NCBI GenBank assembly: GCA_964547905.1
Contig: CAZJPN010000079.1
Location: 11,060-75,059 of the forward strand
Length of the DNA stretch: 64,000 bases
Origin: JAJYLM01 sp964547905
GTDB taxonomy: Bacteria > JAMCPX01
Direction of reading: 5' to 3'
The first letter of the stretch is position 1. Each line of letters opens with the position of its first letter. Made by a program: the position numbers and the translations under genes. Below the pieces are notes generated by a model. The model made no database searches. It saw nothing but the letters and a program-made list of their open reading frames with translations, and was not told the origin of the DNA. Of this stretch, positions 36,707 through 45,870 are shown in pieces.

Positions 36707-38069
36707 GAAAAAAATAGAGGTTGAGTTCCATGAACCCGTCCTTGATAACTACATTGAGCTCGTCTATTTGATAGCAGCGGACTATGGTATAGAATTTCTC
36801 ATTGTAGGAGGGACACCGCGGGAAATTCTTCTCCGTCGCAAACCAAAAGATTTGGATTTCTTGGTGTTAAAAGGTGATGTGCGCATAATCCCAATGCAGC
36901 TTCATAGAGTTTACGGTTTTTTTTACCCGGTATTGTTTGACAAATTCGGTACGTACAGGACAGGCATGCAGGGTGAGAAAAATGTCGATATGGAATTCAT
37001 TCCCATCAGAGCAAAAACTGTAGAAGACGATCTTCTCCTGCGGGACTTTACCGTAAATACGTTTACCATGAAACGTCTGTCTATGTTTAACTATGAGATC
37101 AGTGATATCCTTGGCAGCGCTTTCGATGCGATAGAACAGAGAATTCTGAAAACACCTATACCTCCGGAGAAAACAATCAAAAATGACCCTTTAAGAATAA
37201 TGCGGGCTGTAAGATTTGCATGTACCCTCGGAATGAACATAGATCCACCATTCAGGACTGCTGCAAAAAATCTTGTACAGCTTTTAAATGATGTTGCTGT
37301 CGAGCGTGTCCGGGATGAATTGTTTATGATTTTGTTATCTGACATACCGTCCAGGGGGGTAATAATCATGCAAGAGCTTGGAATAATAGATGTAGTGATG
37401 CCGGAGATACTGCCAATGATAGGTTTTGATCAGAGGTCTCCGTATCATAAGGATGAGCTCTTTACCCACAGCCTTCAGGTAATGGATAGATCGCATTCCC
37501 GTATAGAGACACGGCTTGCAGCCTTATTCCACGATACAGGCAAGCCTTTTTCGATGCAGCAATCAGAAGGAAAGGTAACGTACTACGGGCATCAGGACAA
37601 AAGTGCCGAGCTTTTTAAATCGTTCTCAAATAGATTAAAGCTGCCGAACCACGTAACGAACACGGTGGAGGCTCTGATAAAAAGACATATGATCAACTAC
37701 ACGTCTGAGTGGAAGGACTCGACGATCAGAAAGTTCATAAAGAACAATTATGATATACTCGATCAGCTGCTCACACTTTACCGGGCGGATGCCGGCTCTC
37801 TTGCCGACCCATCAAAACCGTTGAACATGGTAGAGGAGCTCGTCGGCAGGATCAACCAGCAGCAGATAGAACAGATAAGCCGGCTCGAGTCGCCCCTCGA
37901 CGGCAACGAGATTCAAAAGCTGCTCGATATACCTCCGGGCCCGAAGATAGGCGAGATAAAAAAAGCCGTCATTGATGCTATACTGGAAGGGACAATAGAG
38001 CCAACAAAGCCCGCTACAGAGGCGTTCATAAAACAGATGTATACGGTATCAAAAGATAGCCGGCCTTGA
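36699..38069 (+). CDS. CCA-adding / poly(A) polymerase family nucleotidyltransferase with HD domain
   Basis: 456-aa class II tRNA nucleotidyltransferase family. Active-site motif VGGTPREILL (36-45) with carboxylates in DLDFLV (51-56), then LLRDFTVN and NDPLRIMRAVRFA (template arm region). A C-terminal HD domain (RLAALFHDTGKPF) suggests repair phosphatase activity. The usual motif A arginine (GGxVR) appears as GGTPR. The window's tRNA-Ser lacks an encoded CCA, so such an enzyme is needed; A-adding or poly(A) activity cannot be excluded. Confidence 0.85.
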   Translation: MNEKKIEVEFHEPVLDNYIELVYLIAADYGIEFLIVGGTPREILLRRKPKDLDFLVLKGDVRIIPMQLHRVYGFFYPVLFDKFGTYRTGMQGEKNVDMEFIPIRAKTVEDDLLLRDFTVNTFTMKRLSMFNYEISDILGSAFDAIEQRILKTPIPPEKTIKNDPLRIMRAVRFACTLGMNIDPPFRTAAKNLVQLLNDVAVERVRDELFMILLSDIPSRGVIIMQELGIIDVVMPEILPMIGFDQRSPYHKDELFTHSLQVMDRSHSRIETRLAALFHDTGKPFSMQQSEGKVTYYGHQDKSAELFKSFSNRLKLPNHVTNTVEALIKRHMINYTSEWKDSTIRKFIKNNYDILDQLLTLYRADAGSLADPSKPLNMVEELVGRINQQQIEQISRLESPLDGNEIQKLLDIPPGPKIGEIKKAVIDAILEGTIEPTKPATEAFIKQMYTVSKDSRP

Positions 38070-38105
38070 CCCGGTAATCAAAAACCGACACTGAAAACAA
38101 CCGTT

Positions 38106-38930
38106 CTATTTTTTTTCCACTATGGATTTGAGGAGGTCTGCGGCCTCCGGAGAGGTCGATGCCATGGGGCTTAACAGCTTAATCATCCGCTCCTTGACGG
38201 ACCGGGGCAGGATTACGGCGTACATGACATACTCTTCGAACGCCTCATACGCGACCGGCGCAACGGCCTTCGCCATCTTTGCCAGGACCCCGGCGTACTG
38301 CCGGATCTCATACTGTGCATGCTTGTCCATCCGGAGTTTGATAAAGTGAAACAGGTTGTGAAGATCGATCTGCCAGTACCACTGCGTATAGGCGCTCAGC
38401 GTCAGGTTGATGCGCGCGAGCTCTCGTGCTATATCTTCGTGCAGGAGTTCTTCATAGCTTGCGTAAGCTGCCGCCTGGCCCCGTTTCAGGATATCGATGA
38501 CCTTTCCCTGTAACTCGGAAGAAACGGTCTCATCTGCCCTGCCCTGTTTGTTGGTCGTGCTCTGCCTGCGGATATCCTCCGGCTTCGGCATATAGAACTC
38601 ATCCGTCATCACGCTGTAACGTCCGGAAAATTCATTGATCCGTGCGGTCCTGTGCCGCACCCATTGCCGTGCCACGAATATAGGCAGTTTTGCATGGAAG
38701 GTCAGGATTACCTGTTCAAAGGGAGAGGTGTGCATGTTCCGCATCAGGTAGCGTATCAACGCGTTGTCCTCTTTCGGGGTTTTTGTACCCATACCATGGG
38801 ATACGCGCGCAGCAGCTACAATCCTTGAATCCCCGCCGAGATAATCCACCAGCCGCACAAACCCGTGGTCAAGGACAGGAAACTCCTTGTCTATAATTGC
38901 TTCAGCTTCGGGAACTAAAATACGTGCCAT
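38106..38930 (-). CDS. thyX: FAD-dependent thymidylate synthase
   Basis: Makes dTMP from dUMP using FAD and methylene-tetrahydrofolate. The ThyX motif is RHRTARINEFSGRY (92-105), matching RHRxxxxNExSxRY. ARVSHGM near 41-47 and the C-terminal TLSAYTQWYWQIDLHNLFHF are also typical. 274 aa, slightly longer than many. It complements the dCMP deaminase at 10200-10727. Convergent with the nucleotidyltransferase gene 36 bp away. Confidence 0.95.
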   Translation of the reverse strand: MARILVPEAEAIIDKEFPVLDHGFVRLVDYLGGDSRIVAAARVSHGMGTKTPKEDNALIRYLMRNMHTSPFEQVILTFHAKLPIFVARQWVRHRTARINEFSGRYSVMTDEFYMPKPEDIRRQSTTNKQGRADETVSSELQGKVIDILKRGQAAAYASYEELLHEDIARELARINLTLSAYTQWYWQIDLHNLFHFIKLRMDKHAQYEIRQYAGVLAKMAKAVAPVAYEAFEEYVMYAVILPRSVKERMIKLLSPMASTSPEAADLLKSIVEKK

Positions 38931-39029
38931 ATAACCTCCTACACCAACCTATCAAAGGAGCGAATTGAGATCAACTGAATAAAAAATTGAAACAAATCTT
39001 TTATAAAAACCATGTTTTATGCTAAGAGA

Positions 39030-39130
39030 GATAAACCCCCGTTAGAAACGGTTGTATATCGAGAGGAAATTTTTATAACGCATACACATTACACGAACGA
39101 TATATGGTATAGTTTCCAACGAGGTAAAAC
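39030..39130. mobile_element. MITE-like inverted-repeat element, copy 2
   Basis: Ends CCCCGTTAGAAAC (39036-39048) and GTTTCCAACGAGG (39112-39124) are inverted, with the same flanking TAAA/TAAAACC as copy 1. It sits between thyX and leuS, immediately before the leuS ribosome site, so it may carry or disturb the leuS promoter. Confidence 0.6.
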
Positions 39131-39151
39131 CGACAGAGAAGGATGGAATAG

Positions 39152-41620
39152 ATGGAAGAGAAATATAACCCCGAACAAATAGAACTGTACTGGCAGGAAG
39201 TCTGGCACAGGGAAAAAACCTTTACGGTAAAAGAAGACAAAACCAAAGAGAAGTTTTACCTGCTGGAGATGTTCCCGTACCCGTCGGGCAGGATACACAT
39301 GGGTCATGTCAGGAACTACACCATAGGTGATGTTATTGCGCGCTATCTGAAAATGACCGGTAAGAATGTGCTTCATCCTATGGGGTGGGACGCATTCGGC
39401 ATGCCTGCCGAGAACGCAGCACTGTCGCATAAAACACATCCCAAAGACTGGGTTGACTCCAATATAGCAAACATGAAGTCCCAGTTGAAAAGGCTTGGAT
39501 TGTCGTACGACTGGGACAGGGAGGTCAACACATCCGTACCATCATACTACCGGTGGGAGCAAAGGTTCTTTATAGAGATGTATAAAAAGGGGCTTGCGTA
39601 CAGGGCAAAATCCGCTGTCAACTGGTGCCCCCATTGTACAACAGTACTTGCGAATGAGCAGGTAATAGACGGTAAATGCTGGCGGTGTTCAACGGATGTC
39701 GTCATCCGGGAAAAAGAACAATGGTTCCTGAAGATCACAGCATACGCGGAAGAACTCCTGAAAGATTGTGATACGCTGGATGGCTGGCCTGAAAGGGTTA
39801 TTACCATGCAAAAAAATTGGATCGGCAAAAGCGAAGGCTGTGAGATCCTGTTCAAGGTTGAGGGTATGGATGAGAATCTTCGCATTTTTACGACAAGGCC
39901 GGACACTGTTTACGGTATTACCTTCATGAGCCTTGCACCGGAACATCCTCTCGTTGAAAAGATTGTGACAGAACAAAACAGGCCTGCTGTCCATGCCTTT
40001 GTCGATAGAATTAAGAAGGGTGGTACCAAGACACGGGAAATAGAGATTGGAGAAAAGGAGGGCGTGTTCACCGGCAGCTATGCCATAAGTCCTTTTACCG
40101 GCGAAAAAATACCCATCTATGTGGCCAATTTCGTTTTGATGGAATACGGCACAGGGGCGATTATGGCCGTGCCGGGTCATGATCAACGTGATTTCGAGTT
40201 TGCAAAGAAGTACGGACTGAACATCAAGGTCGTTATCCAGCCTGAGGGAGAAGCACTCGATCCGGGAACCATAAAACAGGCGCATGAAGGCAGCGGCACC
40301 ATGGTTAATTCGGGGCAATTCACAGGGACCGGCAATGAACAGGGCAAAAGGCTTGTCATTGAGAAGGTCGTAAAGGAACACATTGGTACTGCAAAAGTTA
40401 ACTACAAACTCAGGGACTGGGGCATCTCGAGACAGAGATACTGGGGCGCACCCATACCTATGGTATACTGTGACAAATGCGGCATACAACCCGTGCCCTA
40501 CGAGCAACTTCCGGTTGAATTGCCCATGGATATCAATATTACCGGTGAAGGGGAATCACCGCTCGCACGGCATGAAAAATTCCTGAACACAACCTGTCCT
40601 GTATGCCACGGTCATGCAAAGAGAGAAACAGATACAATGGATACATTTATGGAATCATCCTGGTACTTTGAAAAATACACATCGCCGGATCAAAAAGATC
40701 AACCGTTTGATAAGCACGCACTTGCCTACTGGATGCCTGTTGATCAGTACATCGGCGGTATAGAGCATGCGATACTGCACCTTCTCTATGCACGGTTCAT
40801 AACAAAGGTATTGAGGGACCTCGGCTATGTGCAGTATGGTGAGCCGTTCGTAAACCTCCTTACCCAGGGCATGGTTATAAAAGACGGAGCTAAAATGAGC
40901 AAGTCACTGGGCAATATTGTGGACCCTGAAAACATCATCAAACAATACGGCGCAGATACAGCAAGGCTGTTTATCTTGTTTGCAGCTCCACCGGAAAAAG
41001 ACCTTGAATGGTCTGACAAGGGGGTTGAAGGCGCAAGGCGGTTTCTCGATAGGCTGTGGAGAATCGTTTATAAACATATCAATAGATTTAAATCGCTTGA
41101 AACCGGTCCTCTCCCAGAAGATGAGGAATCTGTGACTATAAGAAGACTTACCCATAAAACAATAAAACGTGTTACGGATGATATAAAGGACAGATTCCAT
41201 TTCAACACGTGTGTAAGCGCCTTGATGGAGATGCTGAACAGCCTTTATGAAATTGATGAAAAGGGTGTTAAAGATGGACAGATACCAGTGTTTAAAGAGG
41301 CAGTGGACACATTACTCATGCTTCTCAATCCATTTGCACCTCATATAACGGAACAACTGAACAAAGAGCTGTGCAATCCTCCAGTAGTTACGGGAAAGTG
41401 GCCTTCATACAATCAAAGGCTTATACATGACAATATTGTAACAGTAGTGATACAGGTAAATGGCAGGCTCAGAGGACAGATAAGCGTCCCCGAAAACAGC
41501 AATGAGCATGAGATATTTGACATTGCATCAGCCGATGACAAGATAAGTTCATACATAAGCGATAAGCAGGTAAAAAGGCTGATCCTCGTAAAGGACAAGC
41601 TGTTGAATATCGTTGTATAG
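39152..41620 (+). CDS. leuS: Leucyl-tRNA synthetase
   Basis: Class I synthetase charging tRNA-Leu, 822 aa. HIGH motif is HMGH (49-52); KMSKS motif is KMSKS near residue 580 (VIKDGAKMSKSLGN). The zinc-ribbon cysteines CPHC and CWRC follow the first half of the catalytic domain; the CP1 editing domain has TTRPDTVYG and a VPGHDQRDFEFA motif. The C-terminal anticodon-binding and tail regions (VVIQVNGRLRGQISVP) are intact. Weak ribosome site (GAAGGATGG). Confidence 0.98.
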   Translation: MEEKYNPEQIELYWQEVWHREKTFTVKEDKTKEKFYLLEMFPYPSGRIHMGHVRNYTIGDVIARYLKMTGKNVLHPMGWDAFGMPAENAALSHKTHPKDWVDSNIANMKSQLKRLGLSYDWDREVNTSVPSYYRWEQRFFIEMYKKGLAYRAKSAVNWCPHCTTVLANEQVIDGKCWRCSTDVVIREKEQWFLKITAYAEELLKDCDTLDGWPERVITMQKNWIGKSEGCEILFKVEGMDENLRIFTTRPDTVYGITFMSLAPEHPLVEKIVTEQNRPAVHAFVDRIKKGGTKTREIEIGEKEGVFTGSYAISPFTGEKIPIYVANFVLMEYGTGAIMAVPGHDQRDFEFAKKYGLNIKVVIQPEGEALDPGTIKQAHEGSGTMVNSGQFTGTGNEQGKRLVIEKVVKEHIGTAKVNYKLRDWGISRQRYWGAPIPMVYCDKCGIQPVPYEQLPVELPMDINITGEGESPLARHEKFLNTTCPVCHGHAKRETDTMDTFMESSWYFEKYTSPDQKDQPFDKHALAYWMPVDQYIGGIEHAILHLLYARFITKVLRDLGYVQYGEPFVNLLTQGMVIKDGAKMSKSLGNIVDPENIIKQYGADTARLFILFAAPPEKDLEWSDKGVEGARRFLDRLWRIVYKHINRFKSLETGPLPEDEESVTIRRLTHKTIKRVTDDIKDRFHFNTCVSALMEMLNSLYEIDEKGVKDGQIPVFKEAVDTLLMLLNPFAPHITEQLNKELCNPPVVTGKWPSYNQRLIHDNIVTVVIQVNGRLRGQISVPENSNEHEIFDIASADDKISSYISDKQVKRLILVKDKLLNIVV

Positions 41621-41722
41621 TCGTACTTAAAAACATAAAGGGGCAGACACGATCGTTATTGACAAAAAAGGGAGATTCGTGTTGTCTATAGGTAGTTAAT
41701 CTTAATATTTAAGGAATAAACT

Positions 41723-44155
41723 ATGAAAAAATATTTTCTGCTTGTTGTTTCAGTTATTCTAACAATCGCATCAGGTTGTGGGAAAGGCAATCAAGGTCCG
41801 TCCTCTGCTTCTGTAACAGGCTATATACTCGAGCTTGGTACAAACACACCCATATCATCGGCACTTATAACGACCTATCCCCTTGGGATAACCGCAACAA
41901 CTGCGGCTAATGGAAGCTTCGTTCTAACATCACTTCCTTTTGGAAGCTATAAATTAACAACACAGGCAATAGGGTATATCTCTCAAACAACTGATTTTAT
42001 ACAAGTTACCCCTTCGGGTATAAGCAGTTTACATCTTTATCTCAGTCAATATCCGGCAACATCAATGATAATAGCAAATGCAGGAAGCAACCAGTACAGC
42101 GCTGGATATGATTCTCCGGTAATACTATCGGCACAGGCAAGCTCATCATACAACAACGCCCCGATAACATATCAGTGGCTGCAGATTTCAGGGCCTACAG
42201 TAAGCCTGGTGTCTTCTGCAACGTCAACGCCTTCATTTATGACCTTGCCGATAACTCAGTTTGTGAACATACCAGATAACTTTGGGTTGCTTGGCATCAC
42301 ACCTACAGAGACAGGAACATACATCTTCAGGCTTTATGCCTCTGCAAATGGATTTTCAGACAGCTCGATTGTTACAATAGGTTCAGCACAACCAAAGCCC
42401 GTTATAACAAACGAGGTGGGATATCTGTTCTCAAATGAGTCCGTGGAAAGGGCAAACGTACCTGTCGGATCGGTAGTTTACCTGAACGGAGGCAATAATG
42501 CCCCGGCAAAAAGCAATAACCCAATCACATCCTATATATGGTCGTTTGTATCTACGCCGCCTTCATCCGTTGCATTGCTTGAAAACCCATCATCACAAAC
42601 ACCTTCATTCGTACCTGATATGATAGGGGACTATGTTATTAACCTTACAGCGACTACAGAGAGCAGTGCCCTCAACGAAACCTTCACGGTAACAGCAAAC
42701 AGCTACGTAGGGGCAAAGGACTGTGAGTTTTGCCATAACGGGAGCTTGATGCCGGATGTTACGACCGGTTATCAGTCAACAGGTCACGCAAACGCATTCA
42801 ACGCATTGAGTTCTGCTTCCAGTGTAGATGAGAGCTGTTTACAGTGTCATACGACCGGCTTTGATAAAACGCCTACAGCAGCGAATGGAGGCTTTGATGA
42901 TATCGCACACGACCTTGGCTGGATAATCACGCTGCCTTTGTCGTATCAGGCACTACCCATCACATTGCAAACAATGGCAAATGTTGGTTGCGAATCATGC
43001 CATGGCCCGGGTAGTACACACACCGGCGCATATTCATTTAATACCAGCGTTTGTGCACAATGTCATGATAATGCACCGTTCAATCCTGAATATACACAAT
43101 GGCTGAATTCACCGCATGCACAGTCGGTATCTCCGGCCGGCATAAATCTGGCTGGTTCAGGATTTACGACCTGCAGAGCATGTCATTGGTCGCTGAATAT
43201 CGTTTACACAAATATGGATGGCAAGGGATTCGTTCCTTTTGTAACTTCGAATGAGCAGCCTATCAATTGCACTGCATGCCATGACCCGCACAGCGGAACA
43301 AATCCATACTCCTTAAGAGTTTATAACAATGTGGCTGTTGCAGGGGGAGCATTTACAATGACAGATGCAGGGTTGGGCGCTATCTGTATGAAATGCCATA
43401 CCGACCAAACCCCGGATGCCAATACGGCGGCTGACAGCGGGAGCGAGCTCCATGAGACGACAGCAGAGGTATTTGCACAGGGACAGGGCTTTACAGGTGC
43501 AGGTGCAGGTGCGTATGCAGCCTCAATAACCGAAAGCTCCTATCACGCAGGTTCAGGCGATTTCCCGGATCTGTGTGTTACCTGCCACATGGCTCAAACA
43601 CCGGCACCGGGACAGCCAGGGTACAACACAACAGGCGAACATACATTCATGATGTCGGATGCTGCAGGCAATGACCATGTTGCGGTATGCAATTCATGCC
43701 ACACAGGCACTATCGCCGTTTCAGGCTTTGATACTGTTGATCCGCTGTATCCAACTGCAAACTGGGATGGGCATCCTGCTGGCGTCACAGAGGGTGTTCA
43801 GGATCAGGTACATGGACTTTTAAGTGTGCTTGGCTGTGCCATAACAACAAGTGCGAACCAGACCTGTACCGTCAACACAACGGATGTTAACGGCAATCCG
43901 GTGTCATGGACCATCACCATACCGGCAACAAGAATGACAACGACTTCCTCTGTTTCATTTAACGGGTCAACCTTTGCAGTCTGGCCTACGGCAACAACCC
44001 AGGAGAGGGATGCAGTCTATAATTGGTACCTTGTTAATGGTGAGGGCAGCTATGGTATCCATAACACTGCATTCGATGTAATTCTGCTCCAGAGAGCATT
44101 CCAAGATTTGACCGGTGAAAACATAACTGTAGTAGGGGCAACGATACGGCAGTAA
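41723..44155 (+). CDS. Multihaem c-type cytochrome lipoprotein
   Basis: 810-aa exported protein. Signal peptide with lipobox ending IASGC at about residue 19 predicts a lipoprotein. Residues about 28-110 form a carboxypeptidase-regulatory-like domain (VTGYILELGTNTPISSALIT...), then PKD/Ig-like beta regions (about 115-325), then nine CxxCH haem-binding motifs between C334 and about residue 660: CEFCH, CLQCH, CESCH, CAQCH, CRACH, CTACH, CMKCH, CVTCH, CNSCH. A haem-free C-terminal stretch follows. Likely an electron carrier at the cell surface or outer membrane. No quinone or reductase partner is adjacent. Confidence 0.88.
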   Translation: MKKYFLLVVSVILTIASGCGKGNQGPSSASVTGYILELGTNTPISSALITTYPLGITATTAANGSFVLTSLPFGSYKLTTQAIGYISQTTDFIQVTPSGISSLHLYLSQYPATSMIIANAGSNQYSAGYDSPVILSAQASSSYNNAPITYQWLQISGPTVSLVSSATSTPSFMTLPITQFVNIPDNFGLLGITPTETGTYIFRLYASANGFSDSSIVTIGSAQPKPVITNEVGYLFSNESVERANVPVGSVVYLNGGNNAPAKSNNPITSYIWSFVSTPPSSVALLENPSSQTPSFVPDMIGDYVINLTATTESSALNETFTVTANSYVGAKDCEFCHNGSLMPDVTTGYQSTGHANAFNALSSASSVDESCLQCHTTGFDKTPTAANGGFDDIAHDLGWIITLPLSYQALPITLQTMANVGCESCHGPGSTHTGAYSFNTSVCAQCHDNAPFNPEYTQWLNSPHAQSVSPAGINLAGSGFTTCRACHWSLNIVYTNMDGKGFVPFVTSNEQPINCTACHDPHSGTNPYSLRVYNNVAVAGGAFTMTDAGLGAICMKCHTDQTPDANTAADSGSELHETTAEVFAQGQGFTGAGAGAYAASITESSYHAGSGDFPDLCVTCHMAQTPAPGQPGYNTTGEHTFMMSDAAGNDHVAVCNSCHTGTIAVSGFDTVDPLYPTANWDGHPAGVTEGVQDQVHGLLSVLGCAITTSANQTCTVNTTDVNGNPVSWTITIPATRMTTTSSVSFNGSTFAVWPTATTQERDAVYNWYLVNGEGSYGIHNTAFDVILLQRAFQDLTGENITVVGATIRQ

Positions 44156-44161
44156 GAAGAA

Positions 44162-44217
44162 ATTCAAAACTAAAAATTAAAGATTGAATCTTGAGTCTTT
44201 AACCTTTAATTTTGAAT
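44162..44217. terminator. AT-rich bidirectional hairpin
   Basis: 22-nt arms (44162-44183 and 44196-44217) pair at 18 of 22 positions. The position between two convergent genes fits a terminator, although the stem is weak and mostly A-T. Confidence 0.5.
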
Positions 44218-44237
44218 CTTGAATATTGAGTTTCTGC

Positions 44238-44786
44238 TCAGGAGCCGCTGTCCTTCTCGAGCTCCTTAACAATATTCTCATACTTCTCATGTACGCCTTC
44301 TCCGAGTTTTTTCTCGACATCTTCAAATCTTTCAACAAGCTCGGCATCCATGTCCGAGAGCATATCGTCTGCCATGGGATACAGTATGTTATCCTCTTTA
44401 TTTATGTGCTGGCTCAAAAGGCCTATGTATCCTCTTGCATTTTTTGCAAATTCTTGATCAGCATTTGCCACACAATTTTCGTAATCGTCTATGGCCCTTG
44501 CCATACCCTTTACATAGTTTCTTCCCATTTCATGTTCCGCAAGCATAACTCCGACAGGTCCGCCGTTGCTTGGCATACCGTGTGCTTCCATCTCTGCAAA
44601 CAAAACACCTTCTTCTTTACGGTGATGACACGTGTCCGCAAATGTCCTTATAAAATCCATGCACGCCCGTAATTGCGCGGGCTGTACCTTTTTCTTTTGT
44701 TCAAGTTTTATAGAGTAATTTGATAGGACATGTAACATCTTTTCTATAATCCTATGCTCATGCATAAGCATATCCGTTGATCTCAT
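44238..44786 (-). CDS. Hemerythrin-domain protein
   Basis: 182-aa four-helix-bundle di-iron protein. Iron ligands are visible as HEHRIIEK near the N-terminus, CHHRKEEGVLFAEM, AEHEMGRNYV and LSQHINKEDNILYPMADD. These proteins bind O2 or sense oxidants or NO, and some help repair iron-sulphur clusters. Good ribosome site (GGGGAGG). An FNR/DNR-like palindrome lies 51-64 bp upstream, consistent with control by oxygen or NO. Confidence 0.9.
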   Translation of the reverse strand: MRSTDMLMHEHRIIEKMLHVLSNYSIKLEQKKKVQPAQLRACMDFIRTFADTCHHRKEEGVLFAEMEAHGMPSNGGPVGVMLAEHEMGRNYVKGMARAIDDYENCVANADQEFAKNARGYIGLLSQHINKEDNILYPMADDMLSDMDAELVERFEDVEKKLGEGVHEKYENIVKELEKDSGS

Positions 44787-44836
44787 AGAAACCTCCCCTT
44801 TTTCCCTTAAGATAAATCGGTTTTTTTTCGAATTGT

Positions 44837-44850
44837 ATGATCTATATCAT
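44837..44850. promoter_or_regulatory. FNR/CRP-family-like palindrome upstream of the hemerythrin gene
   Basis: ATGAT-CTAT-ATCAT: the TGAT-N4-ATCA core matches the FNR/Anr/Dnr consensus TTGAT-N4-ATCAA except at the outermost base pair. It lies 51-64 bp upstream of the hemerythrin start. Confidence 0.5.
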
Positions 44851-44918
44851 GTAAGAGCAGGGGAGTTTTATTCTTACCACTGTCCGATATTATTGAAGTC
44901 TAATCCCATTATCAGTAT

Positions 44919-45692
44919 TCATTTAAGCATGGTGTCTTCAAACGCCGCCATGTCTTCGTAATACCGCCTGGCCATATCCGGCGAAGAAGGGTTTGTGTAT
45001 ATTTCGGGCTTTGGATTTTTGATAAGCTCAAACAGTATGTCCGCTATTTCTCCAGGGGCCTGCGGCTTCATGCCGCTGCCTGAAAATTGCGGCATTTGAG
45101 GTGTACCGTAAAGTGCATTCTTCTGGAATTCCGAGCTGACCACTCCTGGCATAACTAACGACACATGTATGTTAGGGTGCGTACGTCTTAAATCAACCCG
45201 AAGATTAGCTGTGAGCGTATTTACTGCGCTTTTGGCCGCATTATAAACCGACCTGAAGGTTGCGAACGGTACCCTTCCAAGGAATGACGAAATATTTATT
45301 AAATGTCCGCTGCCCTTTTCCATAAAATACGGGACCACAGCCTGTATCCCGAAGAACACGGATTTAAAATTGACGTTCATGATCTCGTCAATATCGCTTT
45401 CCGTCAGATCTATCACCCGTTTCCCTATGCCTCTTCCAGCATTATTTACCCAGACATCTATCCTGCCGAACTTGCTTAATGTCTTTTCTTTCAGATTTTC
45501 CATGTCTGCTTTTTTAGTGACATCCGTAGGGACAATCAGCGTACAGCCGCCGGATAAAGCTGCTATTTTCTCGAGTTCTGATACTCGCCGTGCTGCAAGA
45601 ACGACACACCATCCCTCTGCTCCCATCTTCTTGCACAGTGCCGCTCCTATGCCGCTGCTCGCACCGGTTACTACAATGACCTTTTTATCCAT
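44919..45692 (-). CDS. Short-chain dehydrogenase/reductase
   Basis: 257-aa classical SDR. Cofactor motif TGASSGIG near residue 8, NNAGRG, catalytic Ser in INISSF and the YNAAK pair. NAD(P)-dependent oxidoreductase of unknown substrate. The C-terminal part (MPGVVSSEFQKNALYGTP) resembles SDRs annotated as general dehydrogenases. It lies upstream of the hemerythrin gene on the same strand with 132 bp between, so a joint transcript is possible but not indicated. Confidence 0.88.
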   Translation of the reverse strand: MDKKVIVVTGASSGIGAALCKKMGAEGWCVVLAARRVSELEKIAALSGGCTLIVPTDVTKKADMENLKEKTLSKFGRIDVWVNNAGRGIGKRVIDLTESDIDEIMNVNFKSVFFGIQAVVPYFMEKGSGHLINISSFLGRVPFATFRSVYNAAKSAVNTLTANLRVDLRRTHPNIHVSLVMPGVVSSEFQKNALYGTPQMPQFSGSGMKPQAPGEIADILFELIKNPKPEIYTNPSSPDMARRYYEDMAAFEDTMLK

Positions 45693-45870
45693 GGTATCCT
45701 CTCACAATCATTTTTTTGGAATGCATAACCGCCTGTAAAGGCAGTACGCATTTTATACTGATTTGATTATCATAAAACACGGTTAACTCTTTTTCAAGAA
45801 GACATAAAACATGGTCGGATATGCAACAGATATTTTGCAATTTATATCTATTTAAGATAATAGAAAATAT

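Noticed and set aside
38931..39151. T-box riboswitch before leuS
   Set aside because: No T-box consensus or anti-terminator pair is visible; the region is largely explained by the MITE-like element.
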